Shown here in pieces: positions 25,390-33,336 of a stretch of 41,502 bases of DNA; within the stretch, counting starts at the first letter, position 1; each line of letters starts with the position of its first letter. The position numbers were made by a program, and so were the translations under genes. The stretch is taken from NCBI GenBank assembly GCA_025457845.1, contig JALOTO010000006.1, forward strand, positions 1-41,502. Reading direction: 5' to 3'. This stretch comes from Thermoplasmata archaeon. GTDB lineage: Archaea; Thermoplasmatota; Thermoplasmata; UBA10834. The notes beneath the pieces are model-generated. The model made no database searches and had not been told where the DNA came from. It was given only the letters and a program-made list of their open reading frames with translations.

Positions 25390-25938
25390 ATGACAGAGGA
25401 GGGAGTGACGGTTTGGGATGCGGTCTCTTCCCGGAGGAGCGTGAGGGCCTTCGAGAAGAGAGCCGTCGAGAAGGAGAAGCTCATGAAGTGCCTGGAGGCC
25501 GCCAGGCTGGCGCCGTCGTGGGCCAACAAGCAGTGCTGGCACTTCGTCCTGGTGAACGGCGCGGAGAAGGTGGCCGAGCTGGGGATACTACCGTCCCACA
25601 TCAAGGACACCCCGGCGGTGATCGTGGCCTGCGGCGACCCCGAGAAGAGCGGGGACATCGACGAGAAGAAGTACTACCTCGTCGACGTGGCGATCGCTGT
25701 CGAACACATCGTGTTGCAGGCCGTCGAACTGGGCCTCGGGACGGTCTGGGTCGGGGCCTTCAGGGAGGACAAGATCAGGACGGCCCTCGGGATACCGCGG
25801 AACATCAAGGTCGTCGCCATACTGCCCATCGGTTACCCCGCAGCCAAGGAGGGGTTGACGAGCAAGATCCTCAAGGCTACTGTCGGGAGCAAGTCCAGGA
25901 AGGAGATGGCAGAGATCGTCCACTTCGACAAATGGTGA
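25390..25938 (+). CDS. Nitroreductase-family flavoprotein
   Basis: 182 residues. FMN-dependent nitroreductase fold: N-terminal SSRRSVRAFEKRAV (FMN phosphate contacts), LAPSWANKQCWHFVLV, and a C-terminal GYPAAKEGL block. These enzymes reduce nitro groups, quinones or flavins with NAD(P)H; the physiological substrate is not evident. ATG 25390 is preferred over ATG 25363 because a weak TATA-like CCATTAATG at about 25356-25363 would start transcription near 25383. The HD gene converges on it with a 6-nt gap. Confidence 0.85.
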   Translation: MTEEGVTVWDAVSSRRSVRAFEKRAVEKEKLMKCLEAARLAPSWANKQCWHFVLVNGAEKVAELGILPSHIKDTPAVIVACGDPEKSGDIDEKKYYLVDVAIAVEHIVLQAVELGLGTVWVGAFREDKIRTALGIPRNIKVVAILPIGYPAAKEGLTSKILKATVGSKSRKEMAEIVHFDKW

Positions 25939-25944
25939 GGGCAC

Positions 25945-26460
25945 TCATTGGATCTCATCGAGGTCGACACCGCACGCGCGGGAGAGCTCCTCGTGCAGGG
26001 CCCTGATCCTGCTCGCGGCCTCGGGGCTCACACGTCTGGCGACGTCGGCTATGGCGACTTCCAGGCTCACGCGGCCGCTGGCCGCTATCAGGTTGTCGGC
26101 CTGCGCGACCACCTTCTCCTCGAGTGTGATCGGGATGTAGTCCTTCTCCGGGAGTCCGAGCTGGCGGGCATCCGACCTCGTCAGGCCGGCCCCTATGTGC
26201 CTCTCGACTATGCTCACGAGCTCGGGTGACAGGCCCATATCGGATACGGTCTTTGCCCCCTCGACTGCGTGCATCACCGAGTGGGTCCTGCACCGCCCTA
26301 TGTCGTGGAGGAGCGCCCCGGCCTCCACGAGCTGGGGGTCCGCGCCGCAGCGCCTCGCGATCTTCACCGCGAGTTCGGCCACTGCCTCGCAGTGCTCGAT
26401 GACGTTCTCCGGGCACCCATTCGCCCTCAGCATGGAGAGGCACTCATCTCTTGTCGGCAC
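25945..26460 (-). CDS. HD-domain (HDIG) protein
   Basis: 171 residues of a family of small archaeal HD proteins. Metal ligands: the early histidine in IEHCEAVAEL (H23), LLHDIGRCRTH with the HD pair at 52-53, HAVEGA, and the late acidic residue in VVAQADNLIA. HD proteins hydrolyse phosphate esters of nucleotides; the substrate here is unknown. GTG 26460 is used because VPTRDECLSMLRANGC matches the usual family start. It overlaps the end of trm56 by 17 nt, so the two genes are coupled. ATG 26433 is an alternative. Confidence 0.82.
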   Translation of the reverse strand: MPTRDECLSMLRANGCPENVIEHCEAVAELAVKIARRCGADPQLVEAGALLHDIGRCRTHSVMHAVEGAKTVSDMGLSPELVSIVERHIGAGLTRSDARQLGLPEKDYIPITLEEKVVAQADNLIAASGRVSLEVAIADVARRVSPEAASRIRALHEELSRACGVDLDEIQ

Positions 26461-26968
26461 CCTTCGCCCTGTCGACAACCGTCTTCCCCCTCGGGTTCGG
26501 CAACACCCGGAGCCGGCCCTTGAAGTCCTTGTCGAGGGTCTTCCCATTGGTGAGCCGGTCCATGAATATGGCCAACGCAGCAACCTCGGAGTGAGGCTGG
26601 TTACCCACCGAGATGTTCCTAGTCGCGAGGTCGTAGACCTCGCGGGGGACCTTCTCCGCCCCGACGACGATCATGAGGTCCTTGGCCTCGACCGTGGGCA
26701 TGGCCTTCGCGATGCTCTCACCATACATGGTGAGATGGACGACCTCGCCCTTCCACGCCTTGATAGCCGCCTTCCAACCGACCCCCGTCTTGATCTCGAA
26801 CTTGCCCCCGAACCGGTCCACGACGCTCCTCACGGTCCTCTCGAGCGGCTCGTCCGCGGTCGTCACCCAGATGGCGTCGGCGCCCAGCGCCCTGGCCGTC
26901 AGCGCCACGTGCGTCGTGACCCGCGCGTCCCTCTTCGGACGGTGACCGAGCCTGAGAACTACGATCAT
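26444..26968 (-). CDS. tRNA (cytidine(56)-2'-O)-methyltransferase Trm56
   Basis: 174 residues. An archaea-specific SPOUT methyltransferase that methylates the 2'-O of C56 in the T-loop using SAM. MIVVLRLGHRPKRDARVTTH followed by ALTARALGAD is the family signature; the SAM knot is around HLTMYGES and MIVVGAEKVPREVYDLA. Length is typical (about 175-180). A longer frame upstream exists but reads into Arg/Ser-rich antisense sequence, so ATG 26968 is right. The ArsR-like gene lies 22 nt upstream and the HD gene overlaps downstream. Confidence 0.93.
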   Translation of the reverse strand: MIVVLRLGHRPKRDARVTTHVALTARALGADAIWVTTADEPLERTVRSVVDRFGGKFEIKTGVGWKAAIKAWKGEVVHLTMYGESIAKAMPTVEAKDLMIVVGAEKVPREVYDLATRNISVGNQPHSEVAALAIFMDRLTNGKTLDKDFKGRLRVLPNPRGKTVVDRAKGADKR

Positions 26969-26990
26969 GCACCGCCCCTGTGGTCGACGG

Positions 26991-27491
26991 CTACTCCTTG
27001 ACCCTCTCGATCCTGTGGCCGCGGTAGTCGAGCTTGTTGCTCCTCTTGACAAGGCTCTTGAGCATGGTGAAAGTGACGCCCAGCACCTCTGCGACGTCCC
27101 CGGCGAACTTCCCCTGGGGGCCCACGAGGTCGAAGATCTGCTTCTCGATCTTCGCGTACTCCTTCTCATCCATCACGGCGGCGGCCAGCACATCGCTTAT
27201 CTCGTAGACCGGCCAGGATGCGTTGATGTGGAACGAGGTGTAGTAGGTGTGATAGGCCTTCTCGGGCTGCTGGAGGTCGGCGGAGGTCTGCCAGCGCGTC
27301 TCCACGAGCTTCATCTTCTCGAAGAACAGAAGGGCGTCCTTGCCCGCGGGTCCGAACTGCTTCTCGATCTCCCTCACTGTGTGCCATTCCAAGGTGACGA
27401 GCTTGAGGACCTCGCGTTTGACCTTGGTATCAACCGCCCGGAACATCGGAACTAGTTCTGCCGGTTCGGTTATGACCTTAATCCTAGTCAT
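26991..27491 (-). CDS. ArsR-like winged-helix regulator
   Basis: 166 residues. An N-terminal winged HTH (VDTKVKREVLKLVTLEWHTV, then REIEKQFGPAGKDALLFFEK), a middle segment of aromatic residues (YHTYYTSFHINASWPVYEIS), and a second helical region (YAKIEKQIFDLVGPQGKF) that resembles another HTH. It is a conserved-looking neighbour of trm56. Possibly a regulator or a general transcription-associated factor. The TATA element CCTTATATGC (27515-27524) implies a leader of only a few bases. Confidence 0.75.
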   Translation of the reverse strand: MTRIKVITEPAELVPMFRAVDTKVKREVLKLVTLEWHTVREIEKQFGPAGKDALLFFEKMKLVETRWQTSADLQQPEKAYHTYYTSFHINASWPVYEISDVLAAAVMDEKEYAKIEKQIFDLVGPQGKFAGDVAEVLGVTFTMLKSLVKRSNKLDYRGHRIERVKE

Positions 27492-27514
27492 GGGCGTGCC
27501 CTATCTAAGTGTGG

Positions 27515-27524
27515 GCATATAAGG
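27515..27524 (-). promoter_or_regulatory. TATA box of the ArsR-trm56-HD operon
   Basis: CCTTATATGC on the minus strand, 24-33 nt before the ATG at 27491, so the transcript is leaderless or nearly so. Confidence 0.55.
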
Positions 27525-27678
27525 CTAATTGGAGAGGAAACAGAGGTTCGAAAACATACTGGCTCATGTCGAAAATTGCGGCGCGACGATGCCCACCAGA
27601 GGCTCCGCCGAACCCCGCGGATTGGGGCGACCTTTATGTAGGAGAATCGTCTTCGCTCGCATCGCAGAGTGTGCTCCC

Positions 27679-27972
27679 ATGATGGCAAAGGACCTCAAGG
27701 ACAAGATGAAAGTCGACGAGATCACCCTGACAGTCGTGGAGAAGAAGGAGCCAAGGGAGTGGAAGTCGGGGTGGAGCGGGGCCGGCGGGCGGGTCTGCGA
27801 CGCGACCGGGGAGGACGGTAACGGCGACAAGGTCTCCCTCAGCCTGTGGAACGACGACGTGGACAAGGTCAACGTCAACGACCGCATCAAGATCACGAAC
27901 GGGTGGGTCTCCTCCTACAAGGGGAACCTGCAGCTCAGCGCGGGCAAGTTCGGCAAGCTCGAAGTCCTCTGA
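27679..27972 (+). CDS. Single OB-fold nucleic-acid-binding protein (SSB/RPA-like)
   Basis: 97 residues. One OB fold with the archaeal SSB/SOSS-B pattern: VDEITLTVVEKKEPREW, GRVCDATGEDGNGDKVSLSL, VNVNDRIKITNGWVSSYKG and LQLSAGKFGKLEVL. It binds single-stranded DNA or RNA. There is no acidic C-terminal tail or zinc finger. ATG 27679 (or the next codon, ATG 27682) is preferred over the far-upstream frame start because the TATA-like CTTTATGTA (about 27630-27638) lies just before it. Confidence 0.85.
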   Translation: MMAKDLKDKMKVDEITLTVVEKKEPREWKSGWSGAGGRVCDATGEDGNGDKVSLSLWNDDVDKVNVNDRIKITNGWVSSYKGNLQLSAGKFGKLEVL

Positions 27973-27987
27973 CCCGGTCGACGGGGC

Positions 27988-28557
27988 TCAGATTTCTGAC
28001 AACGCCCACATAAGTAGCCCTGGCACTACGACCATCAGGAAGTCATCGTCCACCCGTGGGACCTTCCACCGCTCCACGGCGACGGCGGACACCGCCCCGA
28101 CGAGACTGAGCACGGCTACGAGCCGCCAATCCAGGTACCCGAAGGCCGACAGGACCACTGCCGATATGACCGAGTACGCGAGGATTGGCACCAGGACCGA
28201 TGCACGACCCTCACCCCTCACCTTCCTGATCTCCCCCGCCAACGGGTCCACGAGGGCCATGCCGACGATGGATACCGACGCGATGTCCCTCGGGAAGACC
28301 CAGAGTGCGACCGTTATCCCAGCAGCAGTCCACACGAACGAGGCTATGGTCTTGGCTTCGTGCTGCCTCAGGCCGAGGAACGTCACCCCGAACCTTAGCC
28401 GCAGGACCTCGATGGCGACGACGGCCCCGAGGAAGAGGATCAGGCCGGACCACCGGGGGATGCCCAGGTAGGGGATCTCCTCGGGGACGACGTAGTACAG
28501 CGGTGCCAGCCCCGCCATCATGTGGATGGCGCGCCTGAGAAGGTGACCTCGGTCCAT
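27988..28557 (-). CDS. Dolichol/phytol-kinase-like membrane protein
   Basis: 189 residues with about six transmembrane helices. It matches the CTP-dependent polyprenol/phytol kinase and CDP-diglyceride synthase superfamily: N-terminal basic R-R-x-x-H (HLLRRAIHMM), a central VDPLAGEIRK and a C-terminal VDDDFLMVVVPGL, like the DDN...P block of SEC59/VTE5 proteins. Probably phosphorylates an isoprenoid alcohol (archaeal polyprenol lipids or dolichol recycling). Substrate is inferred from the family. Confidence 0.72.
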   Translation of the reverse strand: MDRGHLLRRAIHMMAGLAPLYYVVPEEIPYLGIPRWSGLILFLGAVVAIEVLRLRFGVTFLGLRQHEAKTIASFVWTAAGITVALWVFPRDIASVSIVGMALVDPLAGEIRKVRGEGRASVLVPILAYSVISAVVLSAFGYLDWRLVAVLSLVGAVSAVAVERWKVPRVDDDFLMVVVPGLLMWALSEI

Positions 28558-28603
28558 CTGCTGCCCGTGGCTAATCCGCCTGAGGCCCAGATAACCCTTC
28601 GCC

Positions 28604-30049
28604 TCAGTCCGCGAATGCGGTCTTGGACCACTTGGCGTCGATACCCCTGTAGAGTATCCAGGTCGTTATTAGCATGGATCCGAGGACCAGCGCCAGCCCC
28701 GTCACCGCGAAGAACCAGTCCTCGACGAGGCTGAAGGAGAGGATCGTGAGGCCGACGTCCGGCAGGAACGACATCACGCTGAACTTGCCGAGGACCGAGG
28801 TGTCGAACAGGAAGGTGTTGGTCTTCAGGCCGGTTAGGTAGGCGGTGACCGCCACCATGTAGAGCGAGGTGACGAACATCACGACGAGGGCCAGCCACAG
28901 GAGCTCGAGGTCGCCGTTGACGGCGGAGATGGCGACTACGAAGAAGGCGGAGATGCCCATGGTGAGGACGAGGAAGACGGCCATCCTGACCTTGATCAGC
29001 TGGGGCACGGTCACGGGAAGCATCGAGTAGTACTCGGCGAGGTCGATGTTGTTGAGCCAGCTGTACATCAGCGTGCTCACGAAACCGACCATCGCGGCGT
29101 AGAAGACAGAGTTGAAGCCGACCGGGATCGAGAGGCCGTAGTTGACGAACCAGACCGTGAGGGAGAGGAACAGCAGAGGGAGGACGAACGAGAAGAACAT
29201 CTTCGCCACTGTGCCGCTCCGACGCAGGTCGACGAACTCCTTCGCGACCAACGTCCTGTACAGCCCCTTGAGCACGGGTATGCGGGCGTGGTATGCCGGG
29301 AGACGGTCCTCATACTGGTGCGACGTGATGCTTATGCGGATCTCGACCAGGTAGTACGAGAGGGCGGTCAGGACCGCGACCTCAGCGACGGATGCGGCGG
29401 CGTAGACCAGCGCCATCGTCGGGTCCTCCAGGAACGGCCTGACGCTGGTCTGAAGGCCCATTGACGGGATGATGGTCTCGATGCCGACGATGTCCAGGAC
29501 TCCGTAGGCGACGAACGCAATGATTATGGCCGCGGTGACGACCATGAACCACTTCACGCTCCGGACGAACACGACAGACGCGAAGAAGCTCAGTGAGAGG
29601 CCGATCATGAACGTGAGGAGGACGGACGCGAAGAACAGGCCGATGCTCACGAGGCTGTACCCAGTGTAGGCGGACGAGAGGACAAGGCCCAAGGTCGCGG
29701 GGATGAGCAACAGGCAGACGTAGAAGATCGCGTCGCGGAGGTAGATGCCCAGGAATGTCTTCCTGAAGGATATCGGGAGCAGGTACGGCATGGCCACGAG
29801 GAAGTTGCTCCGGCCGTACCTCCTTTCGAGGTACTGCTTGCCCATGAGGCCGAACGTGCCGACGCTGAGGCCGTAGACGAACACGGACATGTGCGTCATG
29901 AAGGCCATCTCGGTCAGGGTCATCCGCTCGAGCATCCCGTCTAGGGTCATGCCCACGATGGTCGCGAGGAAGAAGACGAAGACGGGGAATGTGAGGAACC
30001 GCTCCTGGCCGGAATAGCTCGCGTGTGTCCTGAACTCCTCCTTCAGCAT
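28604..30049 (-). CDS. ABC-2-type transporter permease
   Basis: 481 residues with about 12 hydrophobic segments in two blocks, linked by a cytosolic stretch (about 240-290) rich in charged residues (YEDRLPAYHARIPVLKG). ATG 30049 lies five bases after the ATPase gene's stop. An in-frame extension upstream is only the ATPase gene read in another frame. It pairs with the adjacent ABC-2-type ATPase to form an exporter, such as of antibiotics, lipids or polysaccharides; cargo unknown. No periplasmic binding protein is linked, as expected for export. Confidence 0.82.
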   Translation of the reverse strand: MLKEEFRTHASYSGQERFLTFPVFVFFLATIVGMTLDGMLERMTLTEMAFMTHMSVFVYGLSVGTFGLMGKQYLERRYGRSNFLVAMPYLLPISFRKTFLGIYLRDAIFYVCLLLIPATLGLVLSSAYTGYSLVSIGLFFASVLLTFMIGLSLSFFASVVFVRSVKWFMVVTAAIIIAFVAYGVLDIVGIETIIPSMGLQTSVRPFLEDPTMALVYAAASVAEVAVLTALSYYLVEIRISITSHQYEDRLPAYHARIPVLKGLYRTLVAKEFVDLRRSGTVAKMFFSFVLPLLFLSLTVWFVNYGLSIPVGFNSVFYAAMVGFVSTLMYSWLNNIDLAEYYSMLPVTVPQLIKVRMAVFLVLTMGISAFFVVAISAVNGDLELLWLALVVMFVTSLYMVAVTAYLTGLKTNTFLFDTSVLGKFSVMSFLPDVGLTILSFSLVEDWFFAVTGLALVLGSMLITTWILYRGIDAKWSKTAFAD

Positions 30050-30054
30050 CAGCC

Positions 30055-30786
30055 TCAGGAGCGTCTTCGTAGCGCGTCCCCCCCGACGGTCCGCAGGAAG
30101 ACCCGCTCGAGGCTCTCGCCGTTCTGCAGGAGCTCCGCCTTGGTCCCCTGGACGACGACGCGCCCGAGGTTGACGATGGCCAGACGGTTGCACAGCCGCT
30201 CGGCGATCTCGAGTATGTGAGAGCACATGAAGACCGTGCCGCCCTTGGCCACGTACTCCTCGAGGTGGTCCCTCAGGACCTTCTGGTAGATCGGGTCGAG
30301 GTTGATGAACGGTTCGTCCAGGAAGAGCAGCTCTGGCTCGTGCATGAACGCGGATGCGAGCATGAGCTTCTGTCGCATCCCCTTCGACATGTCCTTGCAG
30401 ATGGTGCCCTTCTTGCTCTCGAGGTCGAAGAAGCTGAGCCATTTCTCGATGCGGTCCTCGACTTTGTCGAGGTTCCTGACCTTCGCGACGAAGAACAGAT
30501 ACTCGTGAGCTGTGAGGTAGGTCGGCGGGCTCTCGACCTCGGGCACTATGCCTATGACCTCCTTGACCTTCATCGGGTGCTTGACCACGTCCACGCCCAG
30601 GACGTCTACGGTGCCGGTCGTCGGTTCCAGCTGCCCAGTGAGTATCCGGATCAGGGTGGTCTTGCCCGCACCGTTCGGACCGAAGAACCCGAAGAAGTCG
30701 CCCTTCTCGACGATTATGGTGACATCGTTGAGGGCCTTCATCCCGCCGAAGTCCTTCACGATGCTCTTCGCCTCGATTATGGGCAT
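30055..30786 (-). CDS. ABC-2-type transporter ATP-binding protein
   Basis: 243 residues. Walker A GPNGAGKT, Q-loop VPEVESPP, ABC signature in MSKGMRQKL (a variant of LSGGQ), Walker B ELLFLDEPFINLDP and H-loop SHILEIAE. It has the one-domain size of ABC-2 exporters (CcmA/DrrA-like). First gene of the ATPase-permease operon, divergent from a small HTH gene at 30933 that probably controls it. The start (ATG 30786) has no clear ribosome-binding site. Confidence 0.92.
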   Translation of the reverse strand: MPIIEAKSIVKDFGGMKALNDVTIIVEKGDFFGFFGPNGAGKTTLIRILTGQLEPTTGTVDVLGVDVVKHPMKVKEVIGIVPEVESPPTYLTAHEYLFFVAKVRNLDKVEDRIEKWLSFFDLESKKGTICKDMSKGMRQKLMLASAFMHEPELLFLDEPFINLDPIYQKVLRDHLEEYVAKGGTVFMCSHILEIAERLCNRLAIVNLGRVVVQGTKAELLQNGESLERVFLRTVGGDALRRRS

Positions 30787-30865
30787 CGGCCCATGCTATC
30801 CTCTCTGGGTTATTTCAACATTGGGCGGTCAGTCTCTTACCATGACACTGGTTCCCCCTTCCGGG

Positions 30866-30873
30866 TTAAATAT
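30866..30873 (+). promoter_or_regulatory. TATA box of the small HTH gene
   Basis: TTAAATAT, about 60 bp before the ATG at 30933; transcription would start near 30893. The divergent exporter promoter lies in the same 146-bp gap. Confidence 0.55.
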
Positions 30874-30932
30874 TTCCAAATGCTATCATGTAGCACGACT
30901 CGGTGGAACCCATCCAGCGAGGAGGTAGTGCC

Positions 30933-31250
30933 ATGAAACCCAAGAGCGGCAAATCCGTCCTCACGAGCAAGATCGAGACAGAGATCGAGCTGCTTCAGAG
31001 ACACGTGGCCATGCTCAAGGCGATCATGGACAACGAACCGATAGGCATCATAAGGCTCTCGGAGATGCTCAACTACCCTCAGCACAAGGTGAGGTACTCC
31101 CTCAGGATACTGGAGCAGGAGGGGCTCATAGACCCGTCGCCAGACGGGGCCGTCACCACGGAGAAGATCCAGGAGTTCCTGGACCACCTGAAGGAGATAC
31201 TGGAGACGATGAGCAGCACGGTCAATGAGCTGCGGGAATCGATTGAGTAA
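30933..31250 (+). CDS. Small HTH regulator divergent from the ABC exporter
   Basis: 105 residues. A helical N-terminus (KIETEIELLQRHVAMLKAIM), a winged HTH (IIRLSEMLNYPQHKVRYSLR, then ILEQEGLIDPSPDG) and a C-terminal coiled-coil-like helix (IQEFLDHLKEILETMSSTVN). Probably a dimeric DNA-binding repressor of the exporter and itself, from the divergent arrangement. ATG 30933 has GGAGGT seven nt upstream; the in-frame GTG at 30903 is disfavoured. Ligand unknown. Confidence 0.75.
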   Translation: MKPKSGKSVLTSKIETEIELLQRHVAMLKAIMDNEPIGIIRLSEMLNYPQHKVRYSLRILEQEGLIDPSPDGAVTTEKIQEFLDHLKEILETMSSTVNELRESIE

Positions 31251-31340
31251 GCCCGAGTTCCCGCCCCATCTCCTCATGGCCAGGCCCAGACAAAAGACTT
31301 ATCTAACTGGTCCGTTTAACTGCGCCTGCCCTACCATAAT

Positions 31341-31416
31341 GCCGTCGTAGCTCAGTCGGCAGAGCGTCCGCCTGTTAAGCGGAAGGTCAACGGTTCGAAT
31401 CCGTTCGACGGCGCCA
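31341..31416 (+). tRNA. tRNA-Asn (GTT)
   Basis: Acceptor GCCGTCG/CGACGGC, D-arm GCTC-AGTCGGCA-GAGC, anticodon stem TCCGC/GCGGA with loop CTGTTAA (anticodon GTT), T-arm AACGG-TTCGAAT-CCGTT, discriminator G. The 3' CCA is encoded (31414-31416). No intron. Confidence 0.97.
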
Positions 31417-31422
31417 TAGTTC

Positions 31423-32415
31423 TCACATCGCGACCGCGCGCGGCCGCCAACGTCTCAGGAAGGTCAGTCCCCTCCTCGCGTTGGACCATCTTGTCAAGTC
31501 GACCACGAAGAGCAGCGTTGCCACCGCGACGACGGACATCCCGAGCAGGCCGTTGAACTCGTTGATCACGCCGAAGAACACCCATACCAGGAGGAACCCG
31601 CCCGCGAAGTAGGCCTTGTGCACCCTGTTGGCCCCCCTGCCCAGCCTGTGCTGCAGGAGGAGCAGGGTCATGGTGCTCATCCCTATCAGGACGAGCACCG
31701 TGAAGACCGAGTTGAAGTGCCTGGTCAGCAGGCCCGAGGCCACAAGGAAGCTGCCCAGCAGGAACAGGAACCCGAGGACCATGAACCTCCGAGGGGACCA
31801 GATGGGGAGGGAGTGCCGGGCGCTCACAAGGTCGGAAGGCATCCTCTTCGCCGCAGCGACGAGCAGGACGACTACGGCCGCCGCCATGAGGTACTGGAAC
31901 AGCGGAGGGACGTACTCGACGCTGAAGAGGACTGCGAAGACCGCTATGTCCAGGGAGAACAGGATGAGCACGAGCCTGTACTGACTGTCGCTAAGAAGCC
32001 TGACCTGGGAGTAGCCGGGCGCGAGCACGGAGAGCACTAGTATCGGCAGGCAGATGCTCACGGCCGAGTGGAATATGGTCAGCCAGACGGCCCACACCCA
32101 GTTGACGTCGAGGAACCGGCCGAAGTCCCCGAGGTCGCCCAGGTCCACCCATCCTGGGTCGAAGAAGCTCTTGACGGCCAGGCCCTCCTCCACTATGCCG
32201 TAGGCGGCGCCGAGCACGAGCACCGTGGCCCAGCCCTTGCCCCACGAGATGGACGTCTCGCGCACCAGCAGGACGCCGGCGCCGTACATCCCCAGGAGCC
32301 CGATGAAGGAGATCGGGTTGAAGAACTCGAGAGGGGGCGATGATCCCGACATGAGCTCGGCGAAGACCGGCGACATGAGGGCGAGCAACCATGCCAGTCG
32401 GGCCTTCTCGGTCAC
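31423..32415 (-). CDS. Multi-pass membrane protein, function not recognised
   Basis: About 330 residues with eight to nine hydrophobic helices. A conserved-looking segment with paired acids (AAYGIVEEGLAVKSFFDPGW) in a membrane helix recalls the EE motif of CPBP/Rce1-type membrane proteases, but the later His motifs of that family are not evident. A second notable block is VNWVWAVWLTIFHSAVSI, with a histidine in a helix. The start is uncertain: GTG 32415 (about 25 bp after a TATA-like TTTGAATAC) is used; a TTG at 32445 extends the frame by ten codons. It abuts the tRNA-Asn gene on the opposite strand. Confidence 0.5.
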   Translation of the reverse strand: MTEKARLAWLLALMSPVFAELMSGSSPPLEFFNPISFIGLLGMYGAGVLLVRETSISWGKGWATVLVLGAAYGIVEEGLAVKSFFDPGWVDLGDLGDFGRFLDVNWVWAVWLTIFHSAVSICLPILVLSVLAPGYSQVRLLSDSQYRLVLILFSLDIAVFAVLFSVEYVPPLFQYLMAAAVVVLLVAAAKRMPSDLVSARHSLPIWSPRRFMVLGFLFLLGSFLVASGLLTRHFNSVFTVLVLIGMSTMTLLLLQHRLGRGANRVHKAYFAGGFLLVWVFFGVINEFNGLLGMSVVAVATLLFVVDLTRWSNARRGLTFLRRWRPRAVAM

Positions 32416-32496
32416 GACGACCCGATTGGCCGGAGAGGTATTCAAATCCTATCAGGGTGGGACGCCCGTCCACGGCGTGAGGGCTGGACAGCAGGG

Positions 32497-32504
32497 CTTA
32501 AATC
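32497..32504 (+). promoter_or_regulatory. TATA box of the AhpD-like gene
   Basis: CTTAAATC; transcription would start near 32525, almost exactly at an in-frame ATG (32526), while the next ATG (32562) has a Shine-Dalgarno sequence. Confidence 0.5.
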
Positions 32505-32561
32505 CGACCTCCAACTGTTACCTCGATGGAACCATCCATCTTGGATGGAGAGGCGAGACCT

Positions 32562-33119
32562 ATGGCCTGGATCAGGACCGTGGACAAGGCGGACTCGAAG
32601 GGAGAGACGAAGAGGGTCTACGACCGAATCGTGAAGGAGAGGGGGCACCTTGCGAACGTGTTCCAGGCCCAGGGGCTGGATCCGAAGGTCCTTGAGAGGG
32701 AGCTCGACCTCTACGTCGAGGTGATGATGGGTGAGGGACCGCTCACGCGCGAGGAGAGGGAGACCATAGCGGTCATCGTGTCGGCCGCCAACAGGTGCGC
32801 CTACGGCGCGATCCACCACTCCGAGGCTCTCGAGACAGTGGACAGGGACCCGGGGGCGCTATACAAGCTCGCGAAGGCGTACACCGACAAGTGCGAGACC
32901 CCCAGGAGCAAGGCCCTGCTCGCATACGCGGCGAAGCTGACCCTCGACCCGAAGGCCATCACCGAGGACGACCTCAAGGACATGCGCGAGGCTGGATTGA
33001 CCGACGAGGAGATCCTCAGGGCGAGCCTCGTCGCGGCGTACTTCAACTTCTCGAACAGGCTCTCCCTCGGCCTGGGCGTGAGGCTGGAGAAGGGCGAAGC
33101 CAGGAGCTACAGGTACTGA
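32562..33119 (+). CDS. AhpD/carboxymuconolactone-decarboxylase-like protein lacking the second active-site Cys
   Basis: 185 residues, an all-helical AhpD-like fold. The peroxidase-related subfamily has N-x-C-x-Y-C-x-x-H-H; here it reads ANRCAYGAIHHSEAL: C79 is kept, the second cysteine is Gly82, and H85-H86 are kept. Disulfide-based peroxidase chemistry as in AhpD is therefore unlikely; it may act as a one-cysteine enzyme or have another job. ATG 32562 is preceded by GGAGAGG at 8 nt; ATG 32526 fits a leaderless transcript and adds 12 residues. Confidence 0.78.
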   Translation: MAWIRTVDKADSKGETKRVYDRIVKERGHLANVFQAQGLDPKVLERELDLYVEVMMGEGPLTREERETIAVIVSAANRCAYGAIHHSEALETVDRDPGALYKLAKAYTDKCETPRSKALLAYAAKLTLDPKAITEDDLKDMREAGLTDEEILRASLVAAYFNFSNRLSLGLGVRLEKGEARSYRY

Positions 33120-33183
33120 GCTGGCTGGTCTGCCGCCCACAGAAACCCTAATAAGGAAAGGGCAGCTTTAGGAGGGACCGCAC

Positions 33184-33280
33184 GGGCCCGTAGCTTAGTC
33201 CGGCGGAGCGATTGGCTCATAGGGGGACAAGCATCCCCTGAGGAACCAGTTGGTCATCGGTTCAAATCCGATCGGGCCCA
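33184..33280 (+). tRNA. tRNA with CAT anticodon and a canonical intron (Ile2 or elongator Met)
   Basis: Acceptor GGGCCCG/CGGGCCC with discriminator A, D-arm GCTT...GAGC, anticodon stem ATTGG/CCAGT, loop CTCATA-A interrupted by an intron, T-arm ATCGG-TTCAAAT-CCGAT. No CCA is encoded. Anticodon CAT is at 33218-33220. CAT tRNAs are initiator Met, elongator Met, or Ile2 (read AUA after agmatidine modification). The GGGCC acceptor with A73 looks more like archaeal tRNA-Ile, so I favour Ile2; this is not proven. Confidence 0.92.
33222..33244 (+). other. 23-nt tRNA intron with perfect bulge-helix-bulge
   Basis: Inserted between positions 37 and 38. The central 4-bp helix is CUCA/UGAG, bulges are UAG and GAA, and the inner helix is GGGGA/UCCCC around a six-base loop. 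Cuts after UA and GA remove 23 nt and leave the 7-base loop CUCAUAA. This is the canonical substrate of the archaeal splicing endonuclease. Confidence 0.93.
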
Positions 33281-33336
33281 CTCCTTCTCACGAACACGGG
33301 ACGCCCGCACGGCGCGCGCGCCCGATGGCCCATGCC

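Noticed and set aside
26969..27169. N-terminal extension of Trm56
   Set aside because: Arg/Ser-rich antisense-like sequence; family members begin at the MIVVLRLGHRP position.
30050..30442. N-terminal extension of the ABC-2 permease frame
   Set aside because: Reads through the ATPase gene in another frame and gives low-complexity Arg/Gly/Pro sequence; ATG 30049 fits the operon.
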